Assembly (NCBI RefSeq): GCF_036345155.1
Contig: NZ_CP107772.1
Location: 5,394,001 to 5,458,000, forward strand
Direction: 5' to 3'
DNA length: 64,000 nt
From: Streptomyces sp. NBC_00582
Lineage (GTDB): Bacteria > Actinomycetota > Actinomycetes > Streptomycetales > Streptomycetaceae
Part shown: positions 32,683 to 46,460 of the stretch, one piece after another
Layout of the letters: each line of letters starts with the position of its first letter
Position numbering within the stretch: the first letter of the stretch is position 1
The notes under the pieces: model-generated
Database searches by the model: none
The model's input: only the letters and a program-made list of their open reading frames with translations
What the model was told of the DNA's origin: nothing
Program-made: the position numbers and the translations under genes

Positions 32683-35600
32683 GTGGAGGCCTTGAGTTCC
32701 GACTCGGGGGCGCGTACAGCCTTCGCGGAACGTCTCGCGCTGCTGTACAAGGAGGCCGGCAACCCGCCCCTCAAACGCGTGTCCGAGGCGGTTGCCCGGC
32801 TGCAGCGGGTCGACGATCGCGGGCGGCCGGTGCGGGTGTCCGCCCAGCGGATCAGCGACTGGCGCCGCGCCAGGAACGTCCCCGCCCACTTCGCCGCCCT
32901 CGCCGCCGTCCTCCATGTGCTGATACCCGACGCACGCCGCGCCAGGCCCGCGCCCGTCTCTCCCGGCCTGTACGACATGCCCCAGTGGCAGCGGCTCTGG
33001 GAGCGCGCCCTGGCCGACCCGGTCGCGACCGGCGAGGGCGCCGTACCGGCCGAGGAGACGCGGAAGGAGCAGAGCACCTCGGCCTCCGCCGCGGGCGAGT
33101 CCGCCGTTCCGGGGAGTGTGTGCCCCTACCGGGGCCTGGCCTCCTACCGCCGGCAGGACGCCCGCTGGTTCTTCGGCCGGGAGCGCAGCACCGAGGCCCT
33201 GGTCGCCCAGTTGCGCGCGGCCCGGAGCACCGGCGGCCTGGTGATGCTGGTGGGAGCCTCGGGCGCGGGCAAGTCCTCCCTGCTCAGCGCGGGCCTGGTA
33301 CCCGCCCTGCGGGAGGGGGCGCTCGCCGACGGCGAGAAGGACGCGGGGGACGCCGCAGCCCAGGGCGACGCACGGCGGGGAGACGCACGGCCGGGAAACC
33401 CTCGGCAGGAAGACCTGCGGGCGGGAGACCAGCGCGCGGGAGACCAGCGCGCGGGAGACCAGCGCGCGGGAGACCTGCGGCAGGGCGACGCACGGCCGGG
33501 AGATCAGCGGCAGGGCGACGCACGGCCGGGAAACCCCTGGCAGGAAGACCTGCGGCCGGGGGACCTGCGGCACGGCGGCGCACAGCATGGACACCCGCCC
33601 CAGGCCGACCGCCCGCAGGGAGAAGCCCCGCAAGGAACCGGCCCGGAGGGAACGGCTCCGCTAGGAGCAGCCCCGCAACGAACGGCCCCTCAAGGAACCG
33701 CCCCGCAGGGAACGGCCCCGCTAGGAGCAGCCCCCCAGGGCAAGACCCCGCAGGGAACGGTCCCCCAAGGAACCACCCCCCACGCAGAAGTCCTCCACCT
33801 CGTCCCCGGTGCCGATCCGCTCGGTGAGCTGGCCGCCCGGATCCCCGGGCTGGCGCCCCTCGTGCAGGACGCCCGCGCGCACGGCGACCCCGTCTCGCCG
33901 TGGTTCGCGCGGTCCGTGCGGGAGGCCGTCGCCGACTGGGCGCGGGGGGCGGCGCCCGGGCCCGGCCCCGCCGTCGTGATCGTGGACCAGTTCGAGGAGG
34001 TCTTCACCCTCTGCGCCGACGAGGCGGGCCGACGCCTCTTCGTACAGCTGCTGCACGCCGCTGCCACGCCCGCCGGGGCGGGGGAGCGGGCCCCGGCCCT
34101 TGTCGTGCTCGGCATCCGCGCCGACTTCTACGAGCAGTGCCTCGCCCACCCCGAACTGGCCGACGCCCTCCAGCACCGGCACATGGTCCTCGGCCCGCTG
34201 ACCACGACGGAGCTGCGCGAGGCGGTCACCGGCCCCGCGAAGGCCGTGGGCCTCGAGCTCGAACCCGGCCTCGCCGAGCTCATCGTCCGCGAGGTCAGCG
34301 CCGACGGCCCGCGCGGCGCGCACGACGCCGGTGTGCTGCCGCTGCTCTCGCACGCCCTGCTCGCCACCTGGCAGCGCCGCAAGGCCGGCAGGCTGACCCT
34401 GGCCGGCTACCGCGCGGCCGGCGGTATCCAGGGCGCGGTCGCCGCGACCGCCGAACGCGCCTGGTCCGGCCTCGACCCCGCCGCCCGCACGGCCGCGCGG
34501 CTGCTGCTGCTGCGGCTGGTCCGGCTCGGCGAGGACACCCAGGCCACCCGCCGCCGCGGCACCCGCCGTCAGCTGGCGCAGGAGTCCACCGACCCCGGCG
34601 CGACGGAGGAGTCCCTGGAGGCGCTGGTGCGCGCCCGGCTGGTGACGCTGGACGCGGAGTCCGTGGAGATCACCCACGAGGCGCTGCTGACGGCGTGGCC
34701 GCGCCTGCGCGAGTGGATCGACGAGGACCGCAGCGACCATCTGCTGCGCCAGCGCCTGGAGGAGGACGGCCGGGCCTGGGAGGGCTCGCACCGCGACTCC
34801 TCGCTGCTCTACCGGGGCTCCCGCCTCGAACAGGCCCACACCTGGGCGAAGTCCGCCGGTGACACCTTCCTCACCCGCAGCGCGGTGGACTTCCTCGCCG
34901 CGTCGGTCCGGCTGCGCCGGCGCACGGTCCGGATCAGCCGCGCCGCGGTGTCGGCCCTGGTGGTGCTGGCCGTGCTGGCGGTCGGCGCGGCGGTCGTCGC
35001 CTGGCAGCAGCGCAACGACGCCGTGTTCGAACAGGTGGTCGCCGAGGCGGACCGGGTGCAGTACACGGACCCGTCGCTGTCGGCGCAGCTCGACCTGGTC
35101 GCCCACCGGCTGCGGCCCGACGACGAGGGCGCCCGCAACCGCCTGATCTCCATCGTCAACGCGCCCCTGGCCACCCCGCTCCTCGGCCACACCGGCGCCG
35201 TCTACCTGACCTCCTTCAGCCCGGACGGCAAACTGCTCGCAACCGCCAGCTACGACCGCACGGTCCGCCTGTGGAGCCTGGCCGACCCCTCCCGGCCCGA
35301 GCCGCTGGGCAAGCCCCTCACCGGCCACACGAGCTGGGTGAGCAGCGCGGTCTTCAGCCCCGACGGCCGCACCCTCGCCAGCGCGGGCGACGACGGCACG
35401 ATCCGCCTGTGGGACATGAGCCGGCCCGCCGCTCCCCGGCCCCTCGGAAAGCCGCTCCAGGCGCACGGCGGCACCGTCTACCTGGTCGCCTTCAGCCCCG
35501 ACGGCCACACCCTGGCCTCCGCCAACGAGGACAGCGGGGTCCGCCTGTGGAACGTGGCCGACCCGGCCGCGCCGAAGGCCCTCGCCACCCTCACCGGCCA

Positions 35601-37152
35601 CACCGCCGCGGTGCGTTCCGTGGCGTTCAGCCCCGACGGCCGGACCCTCGCGACCGGCGGCGACGACAACGCCGTACGCCTGTGGAACACGGCCGACCCG
35701 AGCCGGCCGCGTCTCCTCGGCAAGCCGCTGACCGGCCATGACGGCACGATCCACTCCGTGGCGTTCAGCCCCGACGGCCGTACCCTCGCCAGCGGCAGCG
35801 CGGACGACACCGTACGGCTGTGGCGGGTGTCGGACCCCGCCCGCCCGGCCGCCCTCGGCGCCCCGCTCACCGGTCACACCGGTCCCGTCTGGTCCGTGTC
35901 CTTCTCCCCGGACGGCTCCCTGCTCGCCGCCGCCAGCGCGGACAGCACGGCCATCCTGTGGAACGTCAGCGACCCGAAGTACCCCTCCCAGCTCGGCGAG
36001 CCCCTCGCGGGCAGCAGCGGCGAGATGTACGCGCTGGGCTTCAGCCCGGACGGCACCACCCTCGCCACTGGCAGCGGGGACACCAAGGTCCGGCTGTGGT
36101 CGGTCCCCACCGCGGACATGATCGGCAGCACCGGCGCGTTCCGTCCGGACGGGCGGGTGCTCGGCACGGCGGCCCGCGACGGACGCATCCGCCTGTGGAA
36201 CGTGGCCCGGCCCGGGCGGCCGGAGCCGCTCGGCGAGCCGTTCATGGCGGCCGACGGTGGCTACCGCTCGCTGGCCTTCTCCCCCGACGGCCACACCCTC
36301 GCGATCCTCACCGACAACCGCGCGGTCCATCTCTACGACGTCACCGATCCGGCCCGTCCCGTCTCCCACGGCGCCCCGATCACCCTGCGCACCCGCTTCA
36401 CGGGCCCGGACGCGCTCGCGTACAGCCCCGACGGACGGACCCTGGCCACGGGCTACGACGACCGCACGATCCAGCTCTGGAACGTGGCCGACCCGTCCCA
36501 CGTCACCCGGCTGGGCGCCCCGCTCACCGGGCATCGCGGCTACGTCAACTCCCTCGCCTTCAGCCCCGACGGGAAGACCCTGGCCTCCGGCAGCGCGGAC
36601 GCCACCATCCGCCTGTGGAACGTGACCGACCCGGGCCGTACGACGCCCGTCGGCACCCCTCTCAAGGGCCACTCGGGTCCGGTCAACGCCCTCGCCTTCA
36701 GCCCCGACGGGAAAACCCTGGCCTCCGGCAGCGACGACGACACGGTCCGCCTGTGGAACATCGCGGACCTCTCCCGGGCGGGCCGCCTCGGCTCCCCCCT
36801 CACCGGCCACACCGAGGCGGTCGTCTCCCTGACCTACAGCAAGGACGGCGGCACGCTCGCCAGCGGCGGCAACGACAACACGGTCCGCCTCTGGAACGTC
36901 CGCGTCCCCTCCGACGCCTCCCCCATCGGCCAGTCGATGAGCCCCAACGCCAAGACCGGCAACTTCCTGTCGTTCAGCCCCAACAGCCGCATGCTGGGCG
37001 TCTCCAGCGGCGCCGACACGGTCCGGCTGTGGAACCTCGACGTCGACCGGGCCATCACCCACATCTGCGCCACCACCCGCAACGTCCTCACCGCCGAGAA
37101 GTGGCACGAGTACCTCCCCCGCCTCTCGTACGATCCTCCGTGCCCCACCTGA
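32683..37152 (+). CDS. XRE-HTH / nSTAND-type NTPase / WD40 protein
   Basis: 1489 residues. Order: N-terminal XRE-like HTH (about 10-90; VSAQRISDWRRARNVP), STAND-type NTPase opening with CPYRGLASYRRQDARWFFGR, Walker A GASGAGKSS near 189-197 and Walker B VVIVDQFEE near 430, then a winged-helix/helical arm ending VEITHEALLTAWPRLREWI. One membrane segment (about 749-770) follows. The C-terminal ~650 residues hold 14 WD40 units (typical HTGAVYLTSFSPDG...VRLW), that is two seven-blade propellers. A ~140-residue low-complexity insert of five-residue repeats lies between Walker A and B. Such proteins are thought to sense a ligand through the propellers and signal by NTP-driven oligomerisation; the ligand is unknown. 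GTG 32683 follows GGGGGAAG. Confidence 0.9.
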   Translation: MEALSSDSGARTAFAERLALLYKEAGNPPLKRVSEAVARLQRVDDRGRPVRVSAQRISDWRRARNVPAHFAALAAVLHVLIPDARRARPAPVSPGLYDMPQWQRLWERALADPVATGEGAVPAEETRKEQSTSASAAGESAVPGSVCPYRGLASYRRQDARWFFGRERSTEALVAQLRAARSTGGLVMLVGASGAGKSSLLSAGLVPALREGALADGEKDAGDAAAQGDARRGDARPGNPRQEDLRAGDQRAGDQRAGDQRAGDLRQGDARPGDQRQGDARPGNPWQEDLRPGDLRHGGAQHGHPPQADRPQGEAPQGTGPEGTAPLGAAPQRTAPQGTAPQGTAPLGAAPQGKTPQGTVPQGTTPHAEVLHLVPGADPLGELAARIPGLAPLVQDARAHGDPVSPWFARSVREAVADWARGAAPGPGPAVVIVDQFEEVFTLCADEAGRRLFVQLLHAAATPAGAGERAPALVVLGIRADFYEQCLAHPELADALQHRHMVLGPLTTTELREAVTGPAKAVGLELEPGLAELIVREVSADGPRGAHDAGVLPLLSHALLATWQRRKAGRLTLAGYRAAGGIQGAVAATAERAWSGLDPAARTAARLLLLRLVRLGEDTQATRRRGTRRQLAQESTDPGATEESLEALVRARLVTLDAESVEITHEALLTAWPRLREWIDEDRSDHLLRQRLEEDGRAWEGSHRDSSLLYRGSRLEQAHTWAKSAGDTFLTRSAVDFLAASVRLRRRTVRISRAAVSALVVLAVLAVGAAVVAWQQRNDAVFEQVVAEADRVQYTDPSLSAQLDLVAHRLRPDDEGARNRLISIVNAPLATPLLGHTGAVYLTSFSPDGKLLATASYDRTVRLWSLADPSRPEPLGKPLTGHTSWVSSAVFSPDGRTLASAGDDGTIRLWDMSRPAAPRPLGKPLQAHGGTVYLVAFSPDGHTLASANEDSGVRLWNVADPAAPKALATLTGHTAAVRSVAFSPDGRTLATGGDDNAVRLWNTADPSRPRLLGKPLTGHDGTIHSVAFSPDGRTLASGSADDTVRLWRVSDPARPAALGAPLTGHTGPVWSVSFSPDGSLLAAASADSTAILWNVSDPKYPSQLGEPLAGSSGEMYALGFSPDGTTLATGSGDTKVRLWSVPTADMIGSTGAFRPDGRVLGTAARDGRIRLWNVARPGRPEPLGEPFMAADGGYRSLAFSPDGHTLAILTDNRAVHLYDVTDPARPVSHGAPITLRTRFTGPDALAYSPDGRTLATGYDDRTIQLWNVADPSHVTRLGAPLTGHRGYVNSLAFSPDGKTLASGSADATIRLWNVTDPGRTTPVGTPLKGHSGPVNALAFSPDGKTLASGSDDDTVRLWNIADLSRAGRLGSPLTGHTEAVVSLTYSKDGGTLASGGNDNTVRLWNVRVPSDASPIGQSMSPNAKTGNFLSFSPNSRMLGVSSGADTVRLWNLDVDRAITHICATTRNVLTAEKWHEYLPRLSYDPPCPT
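33361..33780 (+). repeat. 15-bp tandem repeat inside the NTPase domain
   Basis: Two families of 15-bp units. The first (33361-33590) encodes GD-x-R-x, including three identical GCGGGAGACCAGCGC copies. The second (33610-33780) encodes APQGT/APLGA-type units. All stay in frame. Confidence 0.9.
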
Positions 37153-37238
37153 CCTCAAAGTGATCCCGGTCACAACTCCCCCCTCCGCCCGACCAGTCGC
37201 CTCCCGTTGATCAACCACCCTTGTTAGCCTTGGCCCAA

Positions 37239-37283
37239 GCCCGGTCGCTGGTGCATCCCCCGTCGCCAGCGACCGGGCCTTTT
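37239..37283 (+). terminator. terminator after the WD40-NTPase gene
   Basis: 13-bp stem (arm GCCCGGTCGCTGG), loop of 14, then CTTTT. A TTGATC hexamer at 37207 and TTAGCCT at 37225 precede it, so a short RNA starting here is also possible. Confidence 0.75.
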
Positions 37284-37496
37284 CATGCCCTCGCCCCCCT
37301 CAGCGGGTCGGGGCGGTCCGACGGTCGGAGCAATCCCCACACGACGCACAAGCCGGCTCCGGCCGGGACCTGGACGGCAGCGCCAAGGACGAGGCCCCCT
37401 CCCCTTCGCCGCCGGACCGAGGCGGTGGCGAGCCCACCGCGTCGGACCAGGAGCCGAAGCCGCCGTCCTGCCGGGCGATGATCAGTGACTGATGTC

Positions 37497-37531
37497 AAAA
37501 GACCCCCGGACCAATGATCCGGGGGTCTTTT
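37497..37531 (-). terminator. terminator of tRNA-Ile
   Basis: Perfect 14-bp inverted repeat (arm AAAAGACCCCCGGA) with a seven-base loop and a T-run on the minus strand, four bases past the tRNA. Confidence 0.92.
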
Positions 37532-37534
37532 CGC

Positions 37535-37611
37535 TGGTGGGGCTAACAGGATTTGAACCTGTGGCCTCATCCTTATCAGGGATGCGCTCTAACCAACTGA
37601 GCTATAGCCCC
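37535..37611 (-). tRNA. tRNA-Ile (anticodon GAT), CCA encoded
   Basis: Minus strand: acceptor GGGGCTA/TAGCCCC, D-arm TAGCTCAGTTGGTTAGAGC, anticodon arm CATCC-CTGATAA-GGATG giving GAT, T-arm CAGGTTCAAATCCTG. CCA encoded at 37537-37535. Confidence 0.96.
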
Positions 37612-37651
37612 GCCGCGCTCTGCGGTGTATGTCCCGCGCGCTGACTCCTGA

Positions 37652-37680
37652 AGATTAGCGCACGACGTGGGCAGTCCCAA
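37652..37680 (-). promoter_or_regulatory. tRNA-Ile promoter
   Basis: Minus-strand TTGGGA (37680-37675), 17-bp spacer, TAATCT (37657-37652), a good housekeeping-type promoter about 40 bases before the tRNA. Confidence 0.65.
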
Positions 37681-37723
37681 AATCGGTTGTCGGGGGACCG
37701 CCCACGGCGGTTTCAGCGGCAGC

Positions 37724-38497
37724 TCACTCGTCCTCGGCGAGCGTCAGCTCCACGCCGCCGACGAAGCCGGCGGAGAGGTTGTAGATGAACGCGCCGAGGG
37801 TCGCGAGGGCCGTCGCCAGGACGACGTCGATGACCGCGATGATCGTCGTGAACATCAGGACGTGGGGGAGGGACAGGAAGGACTGCAGGTCGAAGCCGTT
37901 GGACTCGTTGGAGCCGGTGGCCTCGGAGATGGTGCCGCCGACCGTCGAGAAGACGCCCATCGCGTCCATGACCATCCACAGCACCGCCGCCGCGACGATC
38001 GTGCAGATGCCGAGCGCGATCGACAGCAGGAAGCTGACCTTCATCACCGACCACGGGTCGGCCTTCGCGACCCGCAGCCGCGCCTTGCGGACCCGCGGCA
38101 CGGTGCGCGCTCCGGCGCCGGTGCGCGGACGGCGTACCGTACCCGGCGGCGTCGCCTGGGTCGGGTAGGCCTGCGGCGGGTGGTACGGCGCCGCGGCAGG
38201 CTGCTGGGCCTGCCGGTCGGCGGGCAGCGGTGAGGCCGGCTGCTGGGCCTGCGGACCTCTGGTGTCCGTCACGGTTCCCCCCTGGGATCCCTTGGATCCT
38301 TGCGTGTCGGGCGAGGGGGAGGGCGCGTCGGCGGTCGGCTTGATCGCCTTCAGCTGGGTCGTGTGCGTGTCCTGCTCACGTCCCTCCGCGCCCCGCGCGC
38401 TGGTCGTGCGCGCGTCCCCCTCCGGCGCGGCGGAGCCACGGCCGCCGCCGTTCTTGTCCGTGCCGGCAGACGTACCGGCGCCCGTGGCTCCGCTCAC
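37724..38497 (-). CDS. DUF3566 membrane protein
   Basis: 257 residues. The first ~125 residues are Pro/Gln/Gly-rich and disordered. The C-terminal DUF3566 domain has RVRKARLRVAKADPWSVMKV, two membrane helices (about 150-172 and 208-235) and the end FVGGVELTLAEDE. The gene follows gyrA in actinobacteria, where this family is nearly always found. It starts with GTG 19 bases after gyrA behind GAGGAG, so it is co-transcribed. Function unknown. Confidence 0.9.
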   Translation of the reverse strand: MSGATGAGTSAGTDKNGGGRGSAAPEGDARTTSARGAEGREQDTHTTQLKAIKPTADAPSPSPDTQGSKGSQGGTVTDTRGPQAQQPASPLPADRQAQQPAAAPYHPPQAYPTQATPPGTVRRPRTGAGARTVPRVRKARLRVAKADPWSVMKVSFLLSIALGICTIVAAAVLWMVMDAMGVFSTVGGTISEATGSNESNGFDLQSFLSLPHVLMFTTIIAVIDVVLATALATLGAFIYNLSAGFVGGVELTLAEDE

Positions 38498-38516
38498 GAT
38501 GACTCACTCCTCGTGC

Positions 38517-41108
<2,592 letters not shown>

Positions 41109-41150
41109 TGCTGGTGAAGATCCTTCCTGATGCGGTCAGCTGAGACCGAC

Positions 41151-43602
<2,452 letters not shown>

Positions 43603-43656
43603 CACGTGAGGACGGCCGGGGCGGTACGCGCGTGCCAACCCGGCCGTCCTCACGTG
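43603..43656 (-). terminator. terminator of recF-DUF721
   Basis: Perfect 18-bp arms (CACGTGAGGACGGCCGGG) with an 18-base loop, starting seven bases after the DUF721 stop on the minus strand. Confidence 0.85.
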
Positions 43657-43663
43657 ACGCAGA

Positions 43664-44224
43664 TCACCCGTATGTGTCGCCGGGGCCGGTGCTCCCGGGG
43701 GCGCGCAGCGGGCCGTAGCGGCGGACCGGGCCGCCGGGACCCTGCACCTTGATCTGTCTGACCCGGCCGTGTCCGAGGTCCTCGTTGAGCCGGGCGACCA
43801 GCGTCGGGGCCAGCAGCCGCAAATTCGTCGCCCAGGCCGTGGAGTCGCAGCGCACCACCAGGACCCGCTCGTCCTCGTCGTACCGCTCCGGCACGCAGTG
43901 CTTGGCCACGTCCTCGCCGACGATCTCGGGCCAGCGCCCCATCACCCCGCCCACGGCGGCCGGCGCCTCCCAGCCGCGCTCGTTCAGCAGCCGGTTGATC
44001 GCCGCGCCGAGCGCCATGGGATCGCGCCCGTCCGCCCGCGCGCCGGAGCGCAGGCCACCGCCGCGGCGCGCCTGCTTCTTCTGCTGCGCGGCGTCCCCCC
44101 GCGCGCGTGCCTGCTCGCGCGCCGCACGCAGCGCCACGCGCGCGAGGTCGACGCCGGAGGGCTCGGGCGTCCTGGGGCGGCCGTCGGGGGGCCCGGGGGT
44201 CACGGGGGGCTCCTGCTCGCTCAT
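43664..44224 (-). CDS. DUF721 family protein (DciA-like)
   Basis: 186 residues, coupled to recF by an ATGA overlap. The Pro/Arg-rich N-terminal half is followed by the DUF721 core: [40 protein letters not shown] and [20 protein letters not shown]. In several bacteria DUF721 proteins are DciA, the ancestral loader of the replicative helicase DnaB, and the place next to recF and dnaA fits that role. The specific activity in Streptomyces is inference. Known mycobacterial counterpart lies at the same place. Confidence 0.88.
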   Translation of the reverse strand: MSEQEPPVTPGPPDGRPRTPEPSGVDLARVALRAAREQARARGDAAQQKKQARRGGGLRSGARADGRDPMALGAAINRLLNERGWEAPAAVGGVMGRWPEIVGEDVAKHCVPERYDEDERVLVVRCDSTAWATNLRLLAPTLVARLNEDLGHGRVRQIKVQGPGGPVRRYGPLRAPGSTGPGDTYG

Positions 44225-45342
44225 ACGCGCTCCACCGTCCCGTCCGCCACGGTGTACCGCGCCCCGCTCAGCACATGCGGTACGTCGTCGTCGACGGCCG
44301 CCGTCACCAGCACCTGCTCCCCGGGCGCGACCAGTTCGGCCAGCCGCTCCCGCCGGCGCGCGTCCAGTTCGGCGAAGACGTCGTCCAGCACCAGCACCGG
44401 CTCGTTGCCCTCGGCCCGCAGCAGGTCGTAGGAGGCCAGCCGCAGCGCGAGCGCGTAGGACCAGGACTCGCCGTGGGAGGCGTACCCCTTGGCCGGCAAC
44501 TGACCGAGTTTGAGCACCACATCGTCCCGATGAGGTCCTACGAGGGTGACGCCCCGCTCGATCTCCTGCTTGCGGGCGTCCGCGAGCGCCGCCATCAGCT
44601 GGGCGTGGAGATCCTCGCGCGTGTGCGCCTCGCCGGGCGCCGACGGCCGGTACTCCAGGGCCAGCGGCCCCCCGCCGGGCGCGAGTTGCTCGTACGCCTT
44701 GTCGGCGAGCGGCTGGAGGGCCGCGACCAGGTCGAGCCGCTGCGCGAGCAACTCGGCCCCCGCCCGCGCGAGGTGCTGGTCCCACACGTCGAGCGTCGAC
44801 AGGTCCATGGACCGTCCGCCGTGCCGCCGCGCGAGAGCCGCGGACTTCAGGAGGGTGTTGCGCTGCTTGAGGACCCGCTCGTAGTCCGACCGCACCCCCG
44901 CCATCCGCGGCGAACGGGCCGTGATCAGCTCGTCCAGGAACCGCCGCCGCTCCCCGGGATCCCCCTTGACCAGCGCGAGGTCCTCGGGCGCGAACAGCAC
45001 GGTCCGTACGATGCCCAGCACGTCGCGGGGTCTGACCTGCGAGGACCGGTTGATGCGGGCGCGGTTGGCCTTGCCGGGGTTGAGCTCCAGCTCGACGAGC
45101 TGCTGCCGCTCGCCCTGTCTGACCTGGGCCCGGATGATCGCGCGGTCGGCGCCCATGCGAACCAGGGGCGCGTCGGAGGCGACCCGGTGGCTGCCGAGGG
45201 TGGCGAGATAGCCGACGGCCTCGACGAGGTTCGTCTTGCCCTGGCCGTTGGGGCCGACGAAGGCGGTGACGCCCGGGTCGAGGGGGACCTCGGCCCGGGC
45301 GTAGGAGCGGAAGTCGGCCAGCGACAGATGCGTGACGTGCAT
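44221..45342 (-). CDS. recF: DNA replication and repair protein RecF
   Basis: 373 residues. ABC-type ATPase of the RecFOR pathway that loads RecA on gapped DNA. Walker [20 protein letters not shown] near residue 30, conserved [20 protein letters not shown] and [20 protein letters not shown], signature [16 protein letters not shown], and Walker [15 protein letters not shown]. Length and ends match the family. Located between gnd and the DUF721 gene as usual in actinobacteria. Confidence 0.97.
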   Translation of the reverse strand: MHVTHLSLADFRSYARAEVPLDPGVTAFVGPNGQGKTNLVEAVGYLATLGSHRVASDAPLVRMGADRAIIRAQVRQGERQQLVELELNPGKANRARINRSSQVRPRDVLGIVRTVLFAPEDLALVKGDPGERRRFLDELITARSPRMAGVRSDYERVLKQRNTLLKSAALARRHGGRSMDLSTLDVWDQHLARAGAELLAQRLDLVAALQPLADKAYEQLAPGGGPLALEYRPSAPGEAHTREDLHAQLMAALADARKQEIERGVTLVGPHRDDVVLKLGQLPAKGYASHGESWSYALALRLASYDLLRAEGNEPVLVLDDVFAELDARRRERLAELVAPGEQVLVTAAVDDDVPHVLSGARYTVADGTVERV

Positions 45343-45394
45343 GGTCGTTCGCCGACCTCCCCCAGGGTTGTGGATCGCGGGGCGACCCTGTGGA

Positions 45395-46270
45395 TTACTT
45401 CTTCTCGACCGCGTGGCCGCCGAACTGGTTGCGCAGCGCCGCGATCATCTTCATCTGCGGGGAGTCCTCCTGGCGGGAGGAGAACCGCGCGAACAGCGAG
45501 GCCGTGATCGCGGGCAGCGGCACGGCGTGGTCGATGGCGGCCTCCACGGTCCAGCGGCCCTCGCCGGAGTCCTGGGCGAAGCCCTTCAGCCTGTCGAGGT
45601 GCTCGTCCTCGTCGAGGGCGTTGACCGCGAGGTCGAGCAGCCAGGACCGGATGACCGTGCCCTCCTGCCAGGAGCGGAAGACCTCGCGCACGTCGGTGAC
45701 GGAGTCGACCTTCTCCAGGAGCTCCCAGCCCTCGGCGTAGGCCTGCATCATGGCGTACTCGATGCCGTTGTGGACCATCTTGGCGAAGTGGCCCGCGCCC
45801 ACCTTGCCGGCGTGCACCGCGCCGAAGTCGCCCTCGGGCCGCAGCGCGTCGAAGACCGGCTGCACCTTGGCGACGTTCTCCTCGGTGCCGCCGTACATCA
45901 GCGCGTAGCCGTTCTCCAGGCCCCAGACGCCACCGGAGACTCCGCAGTCGACGAAGCCGATGCCCTGGGCGGCCAGCTCCTCGGCGTGCTTCTCGTCGTC
46001 CGTCCAGCGGGAGTTGCCGCCGTCCACGACGACATCGCCCGGCTCCAGCAGCTCGGCCAGCTCGTCGATCGTCGACTGGGTGGCGGCACCGGCCGGGACC
46101 ATCACCCACACCACGCGCGGGGCCTCGAGCTTGCCCACGAGTTCTTCGAGGCTGTGGACATCGGCGAGGTCCGGGTTGCGGTCGTATCCGACGACGGTGT
46201 GGCCCGCGCGGCGGATCCGCTCGCGCATGTTGCCGCCCATCTTGCCGAGGCCGACGAGACCGAGCTCCAT
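45395..46270 (-). CDS. gnd: 6-phosphogluconate dehydrogenase, short decarboxylating type
   Basis: 291 residues, the short form (about 300 residues) rather than the 470-residue dimeric type. Rossmann motif [50 protein letters not shown] and [20 protein letters not shown] with the catalytic Lys/Asn. It converts 6-phosphogluconate to ribulose 5-phosphate with NAD(P)+. The position between dnaN and recF is the standard Streptomyces arrangement. ATG 46270 with GGAACAACTG upstream. Confidence 0.93.
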   Translation of the reverse strand: MELGLVGLGKMGGNMRERIRRAGHTVVGYDRNPDLADVHSLEELVGKLEAPRVVWVMVPAGAATQSTIDELAELLEPGDVVVDGGNSRWTDDEKHAEELAAQGIGFVDCGVSGGVWGLENGYALMYGGTEENVAKVQPVFDALRPEGDFGAVHAGKVGAGHFAKMVHNGIEYAMMQAYAEGWELLEKVDSVTDVREVFRSWQEGTVIRSWLLDLAVNALDEDEHLDRLKGFAQDSGEGRWTVEAAIDHAVPLPAITASLFARFSSRQEDSPQMKMIAALRNQFGGHAVEKK

Positions 46271-46440
46271 CAGTTGTTCCTTAGGTCGCTGTGTGGCGTG
46301 TGGGGCACCTTCGTACCCATGTCCGAGCCTAAACCCGGACGCTCACGCACACCTGTGGGCATACGCGCTCAGACGTGGGGGCCCACATACAGGCTCACCT
46401 GCGGGTTTGCCCACAGGCCGGGAGGTGGTTCTCCACGGCC

Positions 46441-46449
46441 TGTGGACAA
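46441..46449 (-). promoter_or_regulatory. DnaA box between gnd and dnaN
   Basis: TGTGGACAA, an exact consensus box on the minus strand, 11 bases after dnaN. It lies about 1.2 kb from the oriC cluster. Confidence 0.5.
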
Positions 46450-46460
46450 CGTCGGGCGGC

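Noticed and set aside
33361..33780. CRISPR-like array
   Set aside because: Units are 15 bp, in frame, without spacers; it is a coding tandem repeat.
33721..37218. 1165-codon minus-strand frame under the WD40 gene
   Set aside because: It mirrors the WD40 repeats in antisense and has no domain signature.
43603..43656. Additional parS sites (CACGTG in both hairpin arms)
   Set aside because: Only the inner six bases match; the flanks do not fit GTTTCACGTGAAAC.
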